Part shown: positions 1 to 10,197 of the stretch, one piece after another
Layout: every line of letters begins with the position of its first letter
How positions within the stretch are numbered: the stretch's first letter is position 1
Assembly (NCBI RefSeq): GCF_029675105.1
Contig: NZ_JAQQFV010000002.1
Location: 620,001 to 684,000, forward strand
Origin: Nocardia anocheti
Lineage (GTDB): Bacteria; Actinomycetota; Actinomycetes; Mycobacteriales; Mycobacteriaceae
Reading direction: 5' to 3'
Length of the DNA: 64,000 nucleotides
Notes under the pieces: generated by a model
Told to the model about the DNA's origin: nothing
Databases searched by the model: none
The model's input: only the letters and a program-made list of their open reading frames with translations
Program-made: the position numbers and the translations under genes

Positions 1-528
1 GCCCGCGATATCCAAGCCTGGGAGTATCAGCCGCTGGGCCCGTTCCTCGGTAAGTCCTTCGCCACCTCCATATCGGCCTGGATCACCCCGCTGGCCGCGC
101 TGACACAGGCCCGGGTCCCCCTGCCGCCCCAGGAGCCCGAGCCCCTGCCCTACCTGCGCGGCACCGACGACCACGGCCTCGATATCGCGCTGACAGTCAC
201 CTGGAACGGCGAAACCGTCTCGCGCCCACCGTATTCGCACATGTACTGGTCCCCGGCACAGATGCTCGCCCATCTCACCGCCAACGGCGCCTCGATCCGT
301 CCCGGTGACCTCTACGCCTCCGGCACCATCTCCGGCCCCGAACCCGACCAGCGTGGTTCGTTCATCGAATTGTCCTGGGGTGGAAACGAACCCATCACCG
401 TCGGCGAGACGATCCGGACCTTCCTCCTCGACGGCGACGAGGTGACCATCACCGCCACCGCTCCCGGAACGGCGGGCAGGCCGATCGGTCTCGGTGCGGT
501 CGGTGGCACGGTTCTCGCTGCCCACTGA
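1..528 (+). CDS. fahA: Fumarylacetoacetase, C-terminal part (5' end outside window)
   Basis: The reading frame is open from base 1 and ends with TGA at 526-528, giving about 175 residues, the C-terminal part of a roughly 400-residue enzyme. It begins ARDIQAWEYQPLGPFLGKSF, a signature stretch of the fumarylacetoacetate hydrolase catalytic domain, and carries the later segments YWSPAQMLAHLTANGA and LYASGTISGPEPDQRGSF. The enzyme splits fumarylacetoacetate into fumarate and acetoacetate, the last step of tyrosine/phenylalanine/homogentisate breakdown, in the cytoplasm. The upstream partner, usually homogentisate dioxygenase, would lie outside the window. Confidence 0.93.
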   Translation, partial: ARDIQAWEYQPLGPFLGKSFATSISAWITPLAALTQARVPLPPQEPEPLPYLRGTDDHGLDIALTVTWNGETVSRPPYSHMYWSPAQMLAHLTANGASIRPGDLYASGTISGPEPDQRGSFIELSWGGNEPITVGETIRTFLLDGDEVTITATAPGTAGRPIGLGAVGGTVLAAH

Positions 529-587
529 TCCTCGCCCCCGAGAAATCAGGGCTGCCCGGAAGCCGAGCGGCCTCCTACATTGACGGC

Positions 588-770
588 ATGAAACCTCGCT
601 TGGCCCTCCTCGGTGGCATCGCCGTCGCCCTCGTTCAGCTCCCCCTCGCCGCGCCCGCGTCGGCGGAATGCGGCCCGCATCCGGTGCCCTGCGAGCCCAG
701 CTCCGCCGCCGCGGCGGGCACCTTCCTCAACGCCCTCGAGGGACTCTTCACCGGGTCGTCCGGGCGGTAG
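588..770 (+). CDS. Tiny secreted cysteine-pair peptide
   Basis: This encodes 60 residues. An N-terminal signal peptide (basic MKPR, hydrophobic core, APASA cleavage motif) would release a mature peptide of about 34 residues. The mature part has a C-x6-C pair (CGPHPVPC), a short helix-like segment (AGTFLNALEGLFTG) and ends GSSGR. No Shine-Dalgarno is visible, but TACATT at 576-581 lies six bases before the ATG, the geometry of a leaderless transcript. The gene at 9926 has the same design. Function unknown; I recognise no family. It could be dismissed as a chance frame, but the signal peptide and promoter argue for a gene. Confidence 0.62.
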   Translation: MKPRLALLGGIAVALVQLPLAAPASAECGPHPVPCEPSSAAAAGTFLNALEGLFTGSSGR

Positions 771-897
771 TCGACGACTCCGGCATCCACCCAGGGGCGG
801 AGATAGTACTCCGCAGACCTCCGCCCCGAGGTGGTATCGGCGATATTTCGACGCGGGCTACGGTGACGGTCGACGTTCACCGAGAGAGAGCCCGACG

Positions 898-3153
898 ATG
901 TTGACGAGAATCGCCCGCGCCGCCGTTGGCCGACCACGGTTGGTGGTCGCGGTGGCGTTGCTGCTGATGGTGTTGTGTGGCGCGATCGGCGCCACGGTGC
1001 ACTCGCATATGAAATCGGGCGGATTCGTCACCGACGATCTCGAATCGGTGCGGGCCAGCCAGTACCTGAGCGAGCACTTCCCCGGCAGCGAGCCCAACTA
1101 CGTCCTCACCGTCACCGCCGAGGACGGCCCGGATTCCCCCGCTGCCCGCGCGGCCGCCGACGCCGCCATCGCGACATTGCGCGCCCATCCCACCGAGGTG
1201 AGCGGCGTCCAGTCCTACTGGACCGCCCGCCCCGACCTGCGCCAAGCGCTGCGCAGCACCGACGGCAAGCGCGCGCTCATCCTGGCCAGCATCGAGGGCG
1301 ACGACGCCGAGCTGCCCGAGCGCGCGAGCAAACTCAGCGAGGAACTCCAGCTCGACGGCCCGGTGACCATCCGCGCCGGTGGCCTGGGCGCCACCTTCGC
1401 CGATATCAACACCCAGATCAGCAAGGACCTGGTGATCGCCGAGGCCATCGCCATCCCGGTGACCGGCCTGCTGCTGGCACTGGTGTTCGGCAGTGTGGTC
1501 GCGGCCGCGCTGCCGGTGGCGATCGGCCTGTTCGCCATCGCGGCGGCGCTGGGCATCCTGCGGGTGCTCACCTCGCTCACCGATGTGTCGATCTTCGCGC
1601 TGAACATGACCACCGCGCTCGGCCTGGCCCTGGCCATCGACTACAGCCTGTTCATCGTCAGCCGGTATCGCGAGGAACTCACCGCCGGTGCCACGCCCAC
1701 CGCCGCGGTCATCCGCTCCATCCAGACCGCGGGCCGCACGGTGGTGTACTCGGCGCTGGTGGTGGCGTTGTCGCTGTCGGCGCTGCTGGTGTTCCCGCAG
1801 TACTTCTTCAAGTCCTTCGCCTACGCGGGGATCGCCGTGGTCGCGGCGGCCACGGCGGCGGCCGTGATCGTGCTGCCCGCCCTGCTCATCCTGGTCGGCG
1901 ACCGGATCAATGCCGGTGACCTGCGCGGGCCGCTGCGCAGGCTGTTCCGACGACCGCCGCGCGTGGAGAAGGCACCGCAGCAGACCTTCTGGTACCGGCT
2001 GGTCGTGGCGGTGATGAAGCGCCCGCTGCCGATCGCGCTGGCCACCACCGCCTTCCTGCTGCTGCTCGGCTCGCCGTTCCTGGGCGTGCAGTTCGGCTAC
2101 CCGGACGACCGCGCGCTGCCCGCCGAGGTGGCCAGCCGTCAGGTCGGCGACATCCTGCGCACCGAGTTCGACGCCGACATGGCCGCCAGCGCGACCGTGG
2201 TGCTGCCGGAGTTCCGGGGCACCCCCGAGCAACTGGACGCCTATGCCCGCGAGCTGTCGAAGGTGCCGGATGTCCCGGCGGTGCTGAGCAGCGCGGCCGT
2301 GTACCGCAATGGCCTGCGCGTGGCCGCCGGTGTGCCGGAGATGTCGGACCCACAGGCGGGCGCCTACCTGTCGGTGGGCACTCGACTCGACCCGTATTCC
2401 GACGCGGGCACCGCCCAGCTCGACGCGCTGCGGGCCGTCGAGGCGCCGTCGCAGGCCCTGCTCACCGGCCCGGCCGCGCTCAATCAGGACTCCGTCACCG
2501 CCATCACCGGCAAGCTGCCGCTGGCGGGCGCGCTGATCGCGATCACCACCCTGGTCCTGCTGTTCCTGTTCACCGGCAGTGTGGTGTTGCCGGTGAAGGC
2601 GCTGGCGCTGAACATGCTCTCGCTGGCGGCCACCTTCGGCGCCATGGTGTGGATCTTCCAGGAGGGCAACCTGGCCGGGCTGCTCGGCTTCACCGCCACC
2701 GGCACCCTCAATCTGGCCATGCCCATCCTGATGTTCAGCCTCGCCTTCGGCGCCTCCATGGACTACGAGGTGTTCCTGCTCTCCCGCATCCGCGAGGAGT
2801 GGCTGGCCGGGCCCAAGACCACCGAGGGCAATACCGAGGCCGTCGCCATGGGCGTGGCCCGCACCGGCCGCATCTTCACCGCCGCCGCCCTGCTGATGAG
2901 CATCGTGTTCCTCGGCGTGGCCAGCTCCGGGGTGTCGATGATGAAGCTGTTCGGCCTGGGCTGTGCCCTGGCGGTGATCAGCGACGCGACCGTCATCCGC
3001 GGCCTGCTGGCCCCGGCGCTCATGCGCATGATGGGCCGCTGGAACTGGTGGGCGCCGAAGCCACTGGTCCAGCTGCACAACAGGTTCGGTCTGGACGAAT
3101 CGGAGGAGCCCGCCGCACCCGCACCGCAACCAGAAAAAGTCGGCGCTCGCTAA
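898..3153 (+). CDS. MMPL-family RND transporter
   Basis: A 751-residue inner-membrane transporter with two repeated RND halves, each with a transmembrane bundle and a periplasmic domain. The Asp-Tyr proton-relay pairs typical of MmpL proteins are present in both halves: D248-Y249 (DYSLFIVSRYREE) and D622-Y623 (DYEVFLLSRIREEW). The start at 898 has a purine-rich GAGAGAG ribosome site just upstream and gives the expected N-terminus (MLTRIARAAVGRPRLVV); the frame stays open further upstream, but that portion reads as non-coding arginine/proline-rich sequence. MMPL proteins export cell-envelope lipids driven by proton motive force. It is shorter than MmpL3 (over 900 residues) and lacks a long C-terminal tail, so the substrate cannot be assigned. 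Confidence 0.9.
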   Translation: MLTRIARAAVGRPRLVVAVALLLMVLCGAIGATVHSHMKSGGFVTDDLESVRASQYLSEHFPGSEPNYVLTVTAEDGPDSPAARAAADAAIATLRAHPTEVSGVQSYWTARPDLRQALRSTDGKRALILASIEGDDAELPERASKLSEELQLDGPVTIRAGGLGATFADINTQISKDLVIAEAIAIPVTGLLLALVFGSVVAAALPVAIGLFAIAAALGILRVLTSLTDVSIFALNMTTALGLALAIDYSLFIVSRYREELTAGATPTAAVIRSIQTAGRTVVYSALVVALSLSALLVFPQYFFKSFAYAGIAVVAAATAAAVIVLPALLILVGDRINAGDLRGPLRRLFRRPPRVEKAPQQTFWYRLVVAVMKRPLPIALATTAFLLLLGSPFLGVQFGYPDDRALPAEVASRQVGDILRTEFDADMAASATVVLPEFRGTPEQLDAYARELSKVPDVPAVLSSAAVYRNGLRVAAGVPEMSDPQAGAYLSVGTRLDPYSDAGTAQLDALRAVEAPSQALLTGPAALNQDSVTAITGKLPLAGALIAITTLVLLFLFTGSVVLPVKALALNMLSLAATFGAMVWIFQEGNLAGLLGFTATGTLNLAMPILMFSLAFGASMDYEVFLLSRIREEWLAGPKTTEGNTEAVAMGVARTGRIFTAAALLMSIVFLGVASSGVSMMKLFGLGCALAVISDATVIRGLLAPALMRMMGRWNWWAPKPLVQLHNRFGLDESEEPAAPAPQPEKVGAR

Positions 3154-3217
3154 CAAAAACCGGGACCGCACGCCTACACTGCTAAGCGCCACGCACGCCC
3201 CGACCTCGAGGAGGGGC

Positions 3218-3326
3218 CCGCCGCGCAGCGGCGGTTCGCGGCCGTCCCGCCGATGGGAGGTCGTTGCGTAGGCGACGAAGGAGCAAGCAACGGCCTCCCA
3301 TCGGCGGGACCCAAAGGGCCGCGAAC
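3218..3326 (+). repeat. Two nested/adjacent hairpins, including a very long inverted repeat
   Basis: In the 308-base gap between the MMPL gene and thiC there are first a compact hairpin (CCGCCGC 3218-3224, GCGGCGG 3228-3234), then a long inverted repeat: left arm 3234-3267, right arm 3287-3326, with one G-T pair and a six-base bulge (3311-3316) and a 19-base loop. The stem is about 34 bp. The first hairpin could be the MMPL terminator; the long one is too large for a normal terminator and precedes the riboswitch. It could be a small palindromic repeat element. Confidence 0.75.
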
Positions 3327-3350
3327 TCGAGCGCGCCAGCGCTCCAACAA

Positions 3351-5081
<1,731 letters not shown>

Positions 5082-5178
5082 CACCCCCGTATCCGGCCCA
5101 CGCGTATCGACTTTCGTAGGGGGCGGTCGATCCGTTCGGCGGATTCGCCGGGGTGGGCCGGATACCTAGTTTCGGAAC

Positions 5179-6621
5179 ATGCGAAACAGAGTGAGGGTGG
5201 CGGTCGCGGTCGCCGCGGTGGTCGGTGGGCTCGTCCTCCCGACCACCGCCGTGGCCGATCCGGCGCGGAATACGGTGTCCGACCGGGTATTCGACGAGTA
5301 TCTGTCGCGAGCCGTGACCGATACCGGGGTGCCTGGCCTGTCGGCGGTGATCACCCGAGGCGGGGAGATCGTGCACGCGGCGGGGTACGGGCGGGATTCG
5401 GCGGGGGCGGCCGTCACCGAGCGGACACCGATGCGGATCGCCTCGCTGACCAAGGCGTTCACGGCGACGGCGGTGATGATCCTGCTCGAGGACGGGGCCA
5501 TCGGTCTCGATCGGCCGGTGGTCGACCAGCTGCCCGAGTTCCGCACCGACGATCCGCGTTCGGACCGGATCACCGTGCGCCAGTTGCTGAATCAGACCTC
5601 CGGCCTGTCCGATCGCGGCGCCGATATCCGCGCCACCGAGTCCGCCGGGTCGCTCGCGGAGTACACCGCGACGCTGCGCACCGCCCGGCTCACCGCCGAC
5701 CCGGGCACCCGCTGGGCGTACACGAACGTCAACTACAACCTCGCCGCCCGGCTGGTCGAGGTGGCCAGCGGCACCGACTTCGGGGCGTTCCTGCGACAGC
5801 GGATCTTCACCCCGCTCGACATGCCCGACTCCGCACTCGGCGACGACACCATCACGCCCACACAGGGTTTCAATTCGCTGTTCGGCCGCTGGATCGCCCG
5901 CGACGAACTCCCCGCGTTCCTCGATGACAGCGGCAGTGGCGGCGTGATCACCACGGCCGCCGACATGGGCCGCTGGCTGATCACCCAATCCGGCGACGGC
6001 CAGCGGCTGGTGAGCGCCGAGAGCCTGGCCCTCATGCACGCGCCCACCCCGGTGCGCGACTACGGCATGGGCTGGGGCCTCGACACCGACCACGGCGCAC
6101 CGCTGCTCACCCATTCGGGCAATCTGTTCACCTACACCTCGGCCGCCGCCCTCGATCCGTCCACCGGCTACGGCTACGCGGTGTTCGCCAACAGCGCCGC
6201 GCTCCACGACGCCACCTACGAGATCCTCACCGGACTGGTCGCCCTGGGTCGCGGCGAGCAGCCCGCCGAGACCGGCAACGCCAGACGGTGGACCGAGGGC
6301 GCGCTCGCGGCGCTCACGCTGGGCGCGCTCGGCCTCGGGATCACGGGGGTCGTCCGCGCGGGCGGCTGGGCCCGACGACGCCGGACGAGCCGCTGGTGGA
6401 CGACCACCCTGCGCTGCGTGCCCGCCCCGCTGCCGATCCTGCTGTTCGCGTGCTATCCCCAGCTCGTCTCGGTGCTGACCAACGGCCGCACCGTCACCTG
6501 GGCCCAGCTCACCTACTTCGCCGCACCGCTCTCGATCGCCCTGCTGGCCTGCGCCTGCGCCGGTGCCGTCACCCTCGCGGCCCGCCTGATCCGCCTGCGC
6601 TCACTAAGCTCGGCCCGGTGA
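5179..6621 (+). CDS. Secreted, membrane-anchored serine beta-lactamase/DD-peptidase-like hydrolase
   Basis: A 480-residue protein: signal peptide (cleavage near TTAVA-DP), a class C beta-lactamase/esterase fold with S89-L-T-K92, Y181-T-N183 and H312-S-G, then several C-terminal transmembrane segments from about residue 375 to the end. It therefore acts outside the membrane on a peptidoglycan, ester or lactam substrate that cannot be named from sequence. No Shine-Dalgarno, but TAGTTT at 5167-5172 sits six bases before ATG, suggesting a leaderless mRNA. Its stop overlaps the GTG of the histidine kinase by four bases, so all three genes to 8275 form one translationally coupled operon. Confidence 0.88.
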   Translation: MRNRVRVAVAVAAVVGGLVLPTTAVADPARNTVSDRVFDEYLSRAVTDTGVPGLSAVITRGGEIVHAAGYGRDSAGAAVTERTPMRIASLTKAFTATAVMILLEDGAIGLDRPVVDQLPEFRTDDPRSDRITVRQLLNQTSGLSDRGADIRATESAGSLAEYTATLRTARLTADPGTRWAYTNVNYNLAARLVEVASGTDFGAFLRQRIFTPLDMPDSALGDDTITPTQGFNSLFGRWIARDELPAFLDDSGSGGVITTAADMGRWLITQSGDGQRLVSAESLALMHAPTPVRDYGMGWGLDTDHGAPLLTHSGNLFTYTSAAALDPSTGYGYAVFANSAALHDATYEILTGLVALGRGEQPAETGNARRWTEGALAALTLGALGLGITGVVRAGGWARRRRTSRWWTTTLRCVPAPLPILLFACYPQLVSVLTNGRTVTWAQLTYFAAPLSIALLACACAGAVTLAARLIRLRSLSSAR

Positions 6622-7625
6622 GCGACCCGCACGGCACCCCGTCCCGCGCCCCGCGCGGGTTCGGCGCCGCGAGCCTCGCCCTGATCGCCGGACTCTGTGT
6701 CCTCAACGGCTGCTTTCTCGACGCGCTCCCCCTGGAGCGGCAACTGGTCTTCGCCGCGCTGACCGTGGTCGCCTACCTGCACGGACGTCGGGTGGCGATG
6801 GCACGGGGCTGGCCGGTGCTGGGCGTGGTGGCGCTGCCCGCGCTCGGGTGCGCGGTGGTGGACTTCTCGGTGGGGTTCGGGGCGCTGCTGTGCCTGCTGG
6901 TGTTCGTGGTCCTGCCCTGGCTGGCCGGACGGTTCCGGCGTCAGCAGGCCGAGCTGGTCGTGGCGAGCAGGCAGCGGGTGGCGCGGCTCGAGCAGGAACA
7001 GGCCCTGCTCGCCGAGCGGGTCACGCTGCGGGAGCGGGCCAGGATCGCCACCGAGATGCACGATTCGCTCGGTCACGACCTCGCTCTCATCGCCCTGCAA
7101 GCGGGCGCGCTCGAGCTGTCCACCGAGCTGTCCGAGGCGAATCGCGCTGCCGCACAACGGTTGCGTACCTCCGCCGTCACAGCCACCGACCGCCTGCGCG
7201 CGTCGGTCGCGGTGCTCCGCGAGGGCGCGATACCTGCCACACCCCGCGACGAGCCGGTCACCGACCTGGTCCGGCGCGCGGTCGAGGCCGGGATGACGGT
7301 CGAGCTCCATCAGCCGATCGAGCCGAACACGCTGCCGCCCTTGATCGATCGCGCGATCCACCGGACCGTCCAGGAATCCCTGACCAACGCCGCACGCCAC
7401 TGCCCCGGCGCGCCCGTGACGATCACCATCGAACGAACCTCGGAGCACACGGCCGTCACCATCACCAACCCGCTGCGCGAAAACACCTCTCACTCAATGG
7501 ACCCCGATGGCAGCGGCCTCGCCGGTCTCCGCGAACAAGCCCGTCTCGTCGGCGGCACCCTCGTCGCCGGACCCGACGACGACACCTTCGTCGTCCGCGC
7601 CCGATTCCCCACGGCGGCAGCATGA
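6618..7625 (+). CDS. Two-component sensor histidine kinase (HisKA_3/NarL type)
   Basis: 335 residues starting at GTG 6618, which overlaps the hydrolase stop (GTGA). About four short hydrophobic membrane segments fill residues 15-110, with no sizeable extracellular sensor domain. A coiled-coil linker leads to the HisKA_3 dimerisation domain, with phospho-acceptor H148 in EMHDSLGHDLAL, followed by a HATPase domain (N box QESLTNAARHCP, G box GSGLAGLREQARLVGG). It should autophosphorylate and pass the phosphate to the regulator encoded next (ATGA overlap). Because the kinase has little outside the membrane, the coupled hydrolase may supply or modify the signal; that is inference. Confidence 0.92.
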   Translation: MSDPHGTPSRAPRGFGAASLALIAGLCVLNGCFLDALPLERQLVFAALTVVAYLHGRRVAMARGWPVLGVVALPALGCAVVDFSVGFGALLCLLVFVVLPWLAGRFRRQQAELVVASRQRVARLEQEQALLAERVTLRERARIATEMHDSLGHDLALIALQAGALELSTELSEANRAAAQRLRTSAVTATDRLRASVAVLREGAIPATPRDEPVTDLVRRAVEAGMTVELHQPIEPNTLPPLIDRAIHRTVQESLTNAARHCPGAPVTITIERTSEHTAVTITNPLRENTSHSMDPDGSGLAGLREQARLVGGTLVAGPDDDTFVVRARFPTAAA

Positions 7626-8275
7626 TCAGGGTGCTGGTCGCCGACGACGAGGCGATGATCCGGGCGGGGATCACCGCGATCCTGTCCACCGATCCCGGCC
7701 TCGCGGTCGTCGCCGAGGCGAGTGACGGCCGGGAAGCGGTCGACCTCGCCCTCGCGCACCGGCCCGATGTCGTCCTGATGGATGTCCGCATGCCCCGCCT
7801 GGACGGCCTGTCCGCCGCCGCGTCCCTCCGTGCGGCGGCACCCGATATCGCGGTGGTCGTCCTCACCACCTTCGACGAGGACGACTACGTGACCGCGGCA
7901 CTGGACGCGGGTGCCGCGGGCTTCCTGCTCAAAGCCTCCGACCCGCGCGAGCTGCTACTCGGCGTCCACGCGGTCGCCGACGGCGGAGCCTATCTGTCAC
8001 CCCGCATCGCGAAGAAGCTGATAGCACGATGGGGCGGTGGCGGATTCGCGCCGAGCGCGGCCGCACGCACCCGCATCGCCGAACTCACCGACCGCGAGCG
8101 CGCCGTCCTCACCGGCGTCGGCCGCGGCCTGTCCAACCAGGACATCGCCACCGAACTCCACGTCGCGGAATCTACGGTGAAAGCCCACGTCAGCACCATC
8201 CTGCGCCGCCTGGCCCTGAGCAACCGCGTCCAAGCCGCCATCCTGGCCCACGAGGCCGGTCTCACCACCCCCTGA
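7622..8275 (+). CDS. LuxR/NarL-family response regulator
   Basis: 217 residues. The N-terminal receiver domain has the acidic pair in VADDEAM, phospho-acceptor D54 (VLMDVRMP), the Thr switch (VVLTTFDE) and the Lys loop (FLLKASDP). The C-terminal LuxR helix-turn-helix is LTDRERAVLTGVGRGL through TVKAHVSTILRRL. It is the cognate partner of the preceding kinase (ATGA overlap). Targets are unknown; no dyad obviously matched to it is visible in front of the operon. Confidence 0.95.
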   Translation: MIRVLVADDEAMIRAGITAILSTDPGLAVVAEASDGREAVDLALAHRPDVVLMDVRMPRLDGLSAAASLRAAAPDIAVVVLTTFDEDDYVTAALDAGAAGFLLKASDPRELLLGVHAVADGGAYLSPRIAKKLIARWGGGGFAPSAAARTRIAELTDRERAVLTGVGRGLSNQDIATELHVAESTVKAHVSTILRRLALSNRVQAAILAHEAGLTTP

Positions 8276-8777
8276 CCAGATCGACTGGACAAGAAGCTCT
8301 TTCGTCATCGATGGCTACTATGGCTCCGGAAAGGCAACCAAGGCGAACGGTTCGCCGCTGGTTTCGCCGATGTCCGCGACGGCCTCTCCGAACTCTTGGA
8401 CGCCATCCGTGACACCACCGTCGCGCTGGACGACAGTGCCGAGGCCTACCTCGCCCAGGAAGGTGTGAACGCGGCGGCGATCGAAGCCGACCCCAAAGGA
8501 GAAAGCTGGGGCCGTGGGTACTTCGTCTCCGGGATCGAGGCGACAGTAACGGCGGGTAGGGCGACCCGAAGTGCTCGAGAAGATGGCGCTGTTGATCCGG
8601 CAGAGCGGTATCAACCATGATCAGTCCGAAGACGCGGAGGACTACAACACCCGGGATGCCCATAATTCCGTAGTGGATGCTTTCGACACACTGAGCGATG
8701 CCATGCGCAACATCTCCGGTGCGGTCAGCGGATCGATATTGTTCGCGACCGCATTCAGACCGCGATGCAAGCCCTGA
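8276..8777 (+). pseudogene. Frameshifted remnant of an unrecognised gene
   Basis: No intact gene fits this stretch. Protein-like sequence (ADVRDGLSELLDAIRDTT, then AEAYLAQEGVNAAAIEAD) runs from about 8282 to 8550 in one frame without an ATG. It jumps to another frame for about 8551-8735 (VLEKMALLIRQSGINHDQSE through FDTLSDAMRNISGAVSG), then protein-like sequence returns to the first frame (RIDIVRDRIQTAMQALTQAE), running into the HEAT-like gene at 8765. Two compensating frameshifts and a missing 5' end suggest decay, or base-calling errors, in a once larger gene. Short independent overlapping genes (TTG 8396-8620; GTG 8571-8777) are the alternative. AT content is higher than in the neighbours. 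Confidence 0.45.
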
Positions 8778-9535
8778 CCCAAGCCGAGATACTCAGCTCG
8801 AGTACCTTCACCGCCGCCTCCGGAACCGTCCGATTCGTGATGACATCCAAATTCCAGCCCGTCCTCGACAAGCAACTGAAGACGCCGCCACCCCCGGCGA
8901 GTTCCGGCACGACCCGACGAAACAGACTCGAAGGCGTTGGACCCCAACTGCTCGAGGAATACCGCCGGGCGGGCGGCGCCGCGCGCACTATCTTCGAACT
9001 CCCCGACAAACCGACTGACGCACAGATCATAAGCGTGCTGTCAGCATGGCTGGGGGAGCTCGAGACCCGCTGGCCCGGAGAGGAATCCAGCGGGCGCGAG
9101 ATGGCGAGGCTGATGATCGTCAGGACGCTCGGTCACAAGACGTCCCGCAAGTCAACGGCCATACCGGCACTGATAACACAGTTCGACCACGCGAAGATTC
9201 TCAGCGAACGAACCCGCTGGGCAGCGGGCAACGCACTGTACGACATCCCCGCTGGCAAAGAATACTTCGACGACTTGGCCACCATAGCCACCGACCGAGC
9301 ATTCGGCCGAAGCCGAGGCATGGTCGTGACATGGCTGGGCAAATCCCGCCATCCCGACGCCACTACGGTCGCCCTCGGCCTGATCGATGACGAATCCGTC
9401 GAAGGCAACGCTCTGGAGGCCCTGGCGAAAATGCGAGTTCAGGGTGCGCGCAAACAGATCGAGCCATTCCTGAATTCGCCGAAAGCGAGGATACGCCAGC
9501 TCGCGAAACGAATCCTCGATCACGACCAGAGTTGA
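8765..9535 (+). CDS. HEAT-repeat-like hypothetical protein
   Basis: 256 residues if started at ATG 8765; a later ATG at 8840 (MTSKFQPVLDKQ) is an alternative. The C-terminal two thirds consist of paired helices with the loss-and-gain pattern of HEAT/PBS repeats, for example ALGLIDDESVEGNALEALAK followed by KQIEPFLNSPKARIRQLAKR. Such repeats mediate protein-protein contacts; no catalytic motif is visible. It lies in the AT-richer patch between the response regulator and a secreted-peptide gene, directly downstream of broken sequence that shares its frame, so its N-terminus may be longer in an intact relative. Confidence 0.6.
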   Translation: MQALTQAEILSSSTFTAASGTVRFVMTSKFQPVLDKQLKTPPPPASSGTTRRNRLEGVGPQLLEEYRRAGGAARTIFELPDKPTDAQIISVLSAWLGELETRWPGEESSGREMARLMIVRTLGHKTSRKSTAIPALITQFDHAKILSERTRWAAGNALYDIPAGKEYFDDLATIATDRAFGRSRGMVVTWLGKSRHPDATTVALGLIDDESVEGNALEALAKMRVQGARKQIEPFLNSPKARIRQLAKRILDHDQS

Positions 9536-9539
9536 CGCC

Positions 9540-9842
9540 TCACCACACCGCGCGGACCGCAGTGGATGCGGTCTCGGGCAACGCCACGTCGGTAATCACC
9601 GCGGCAGCCCGTAGGTCGCTTCGCAGCTGGGACAGTGCGGCGAAGAGCATCGTCTTGGCTCGCGGTGCGTCCGGGGCGTCGACATCGATGACCTGCACGG
9701 AACCCGCCCGATCGACAGCCAGTCCGAAGGGGAAGAAGGTGCCGTTGTCCCGGAGATGGCCTTCCGCCAGCGTCAGGGCGGAATCGAGCAGATTGTCCAC
9801 GTCATCCTGTACCAGCTGCGGGGTGTTGTCGCGCCACGACAT
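9540..9842 (-). CDS. Small cytosolic hypothetical protein, probably C-terminally shortened
   Basis: 100 residues with a plausible cytosolic protein sequence (MSWRDNTPQLVQDDVDNLLD, then GTFFPFGLAVDRAGSVQVID). From memory it resembles an actinobacterial family of 110-140 residue proteins with an N-terminal helix followed by an EFFPFG-like strand. The family normally continues after a DVRLP-like strand; here ITDVALPE is followed by an abrupt end (TASTAVRAVW stop). It converges with the HEAT-like gene with only four bases between them, so the 3' end may have been cut when the accessory patch was acquired. Function unknown. Confidence 0.6.
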   Translation of the reverse strand: MSWRDNTPQLVQDDVDNLLDSALTLAEGHLRDNGTFFPFGLAVDRAGSVQVIDVDAPDAPRAKTMLFAALSQLRSDLRAAAVITDVALPETASTAVRAVW

Positions 9843-9925
9843 CGCGCGTCCTCTCTGGGGTTCGGCGTCAGCTCCCCTGATTTCCAGGGGCTTTCGCTTC
9901 CCTAGCAGATCAGTAGAGTGCGGGC

Positions 9926-10150
9926 ATGTCTGCTCGTATGAAACGAATCGTAGCCGGTGCCGTCGCGGCTGCCGCTGTGTCTATCGCCGCCCCGCTCGGT
10001 ACCGCCCAGGCCGCCGCGCCGCTGCCGGTGGCCGACAGTGGCTCCTCGTCGCTGGGGTGCACGTCGACCGATATCAACCCGTGCCCGATCCGGCCGCTGT
10101 TGGACCTGTGGACCTCGCTGCTGAGCGGTTCCTCGGGCGGCGGGCAGTAA
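9926..10150 (+). CDS. Tiny secreted cysteine-pair peptide (second copy of the design)
   Basis: 74 residues (62 would remain if the second ATG at 9938 is used). Signal peptide with cleavage near GTAQA-AA, then a mature chain of about 45 residues with a C-x7-C pair (CTSTDINPC), a short amphipathic segment (IRPLLDLWTSLLSG) and the ending GSSGGGQ. The order Cys pair, helix, GSSG tail matches the gene at 588. TAGAGT at 9914-9919 is six bases before ATG 9926, supporting that start and a leaderless mRNA. Function unknown. Confidence 0.65.
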   Translation: MSARMKRIVAGAVAAAAVSIAAPLGTAQAAAPLPVADSGSSSLGCTSTDINPCPIRPLLDLWTSLLSGSSGGGQ

Positions 10151-10197
10151 CCGACCGTTCTTTCGGACGCGAAACGGCTCGGGGTAGCGTCGGCGGT

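Noticed and set aside
8318..8614. Reverse-strand 98-residue frame in the accessory patch
   Set aside because: The forward frames look more protein-like here; no ribosome site and no recognisable domain on the reverse.
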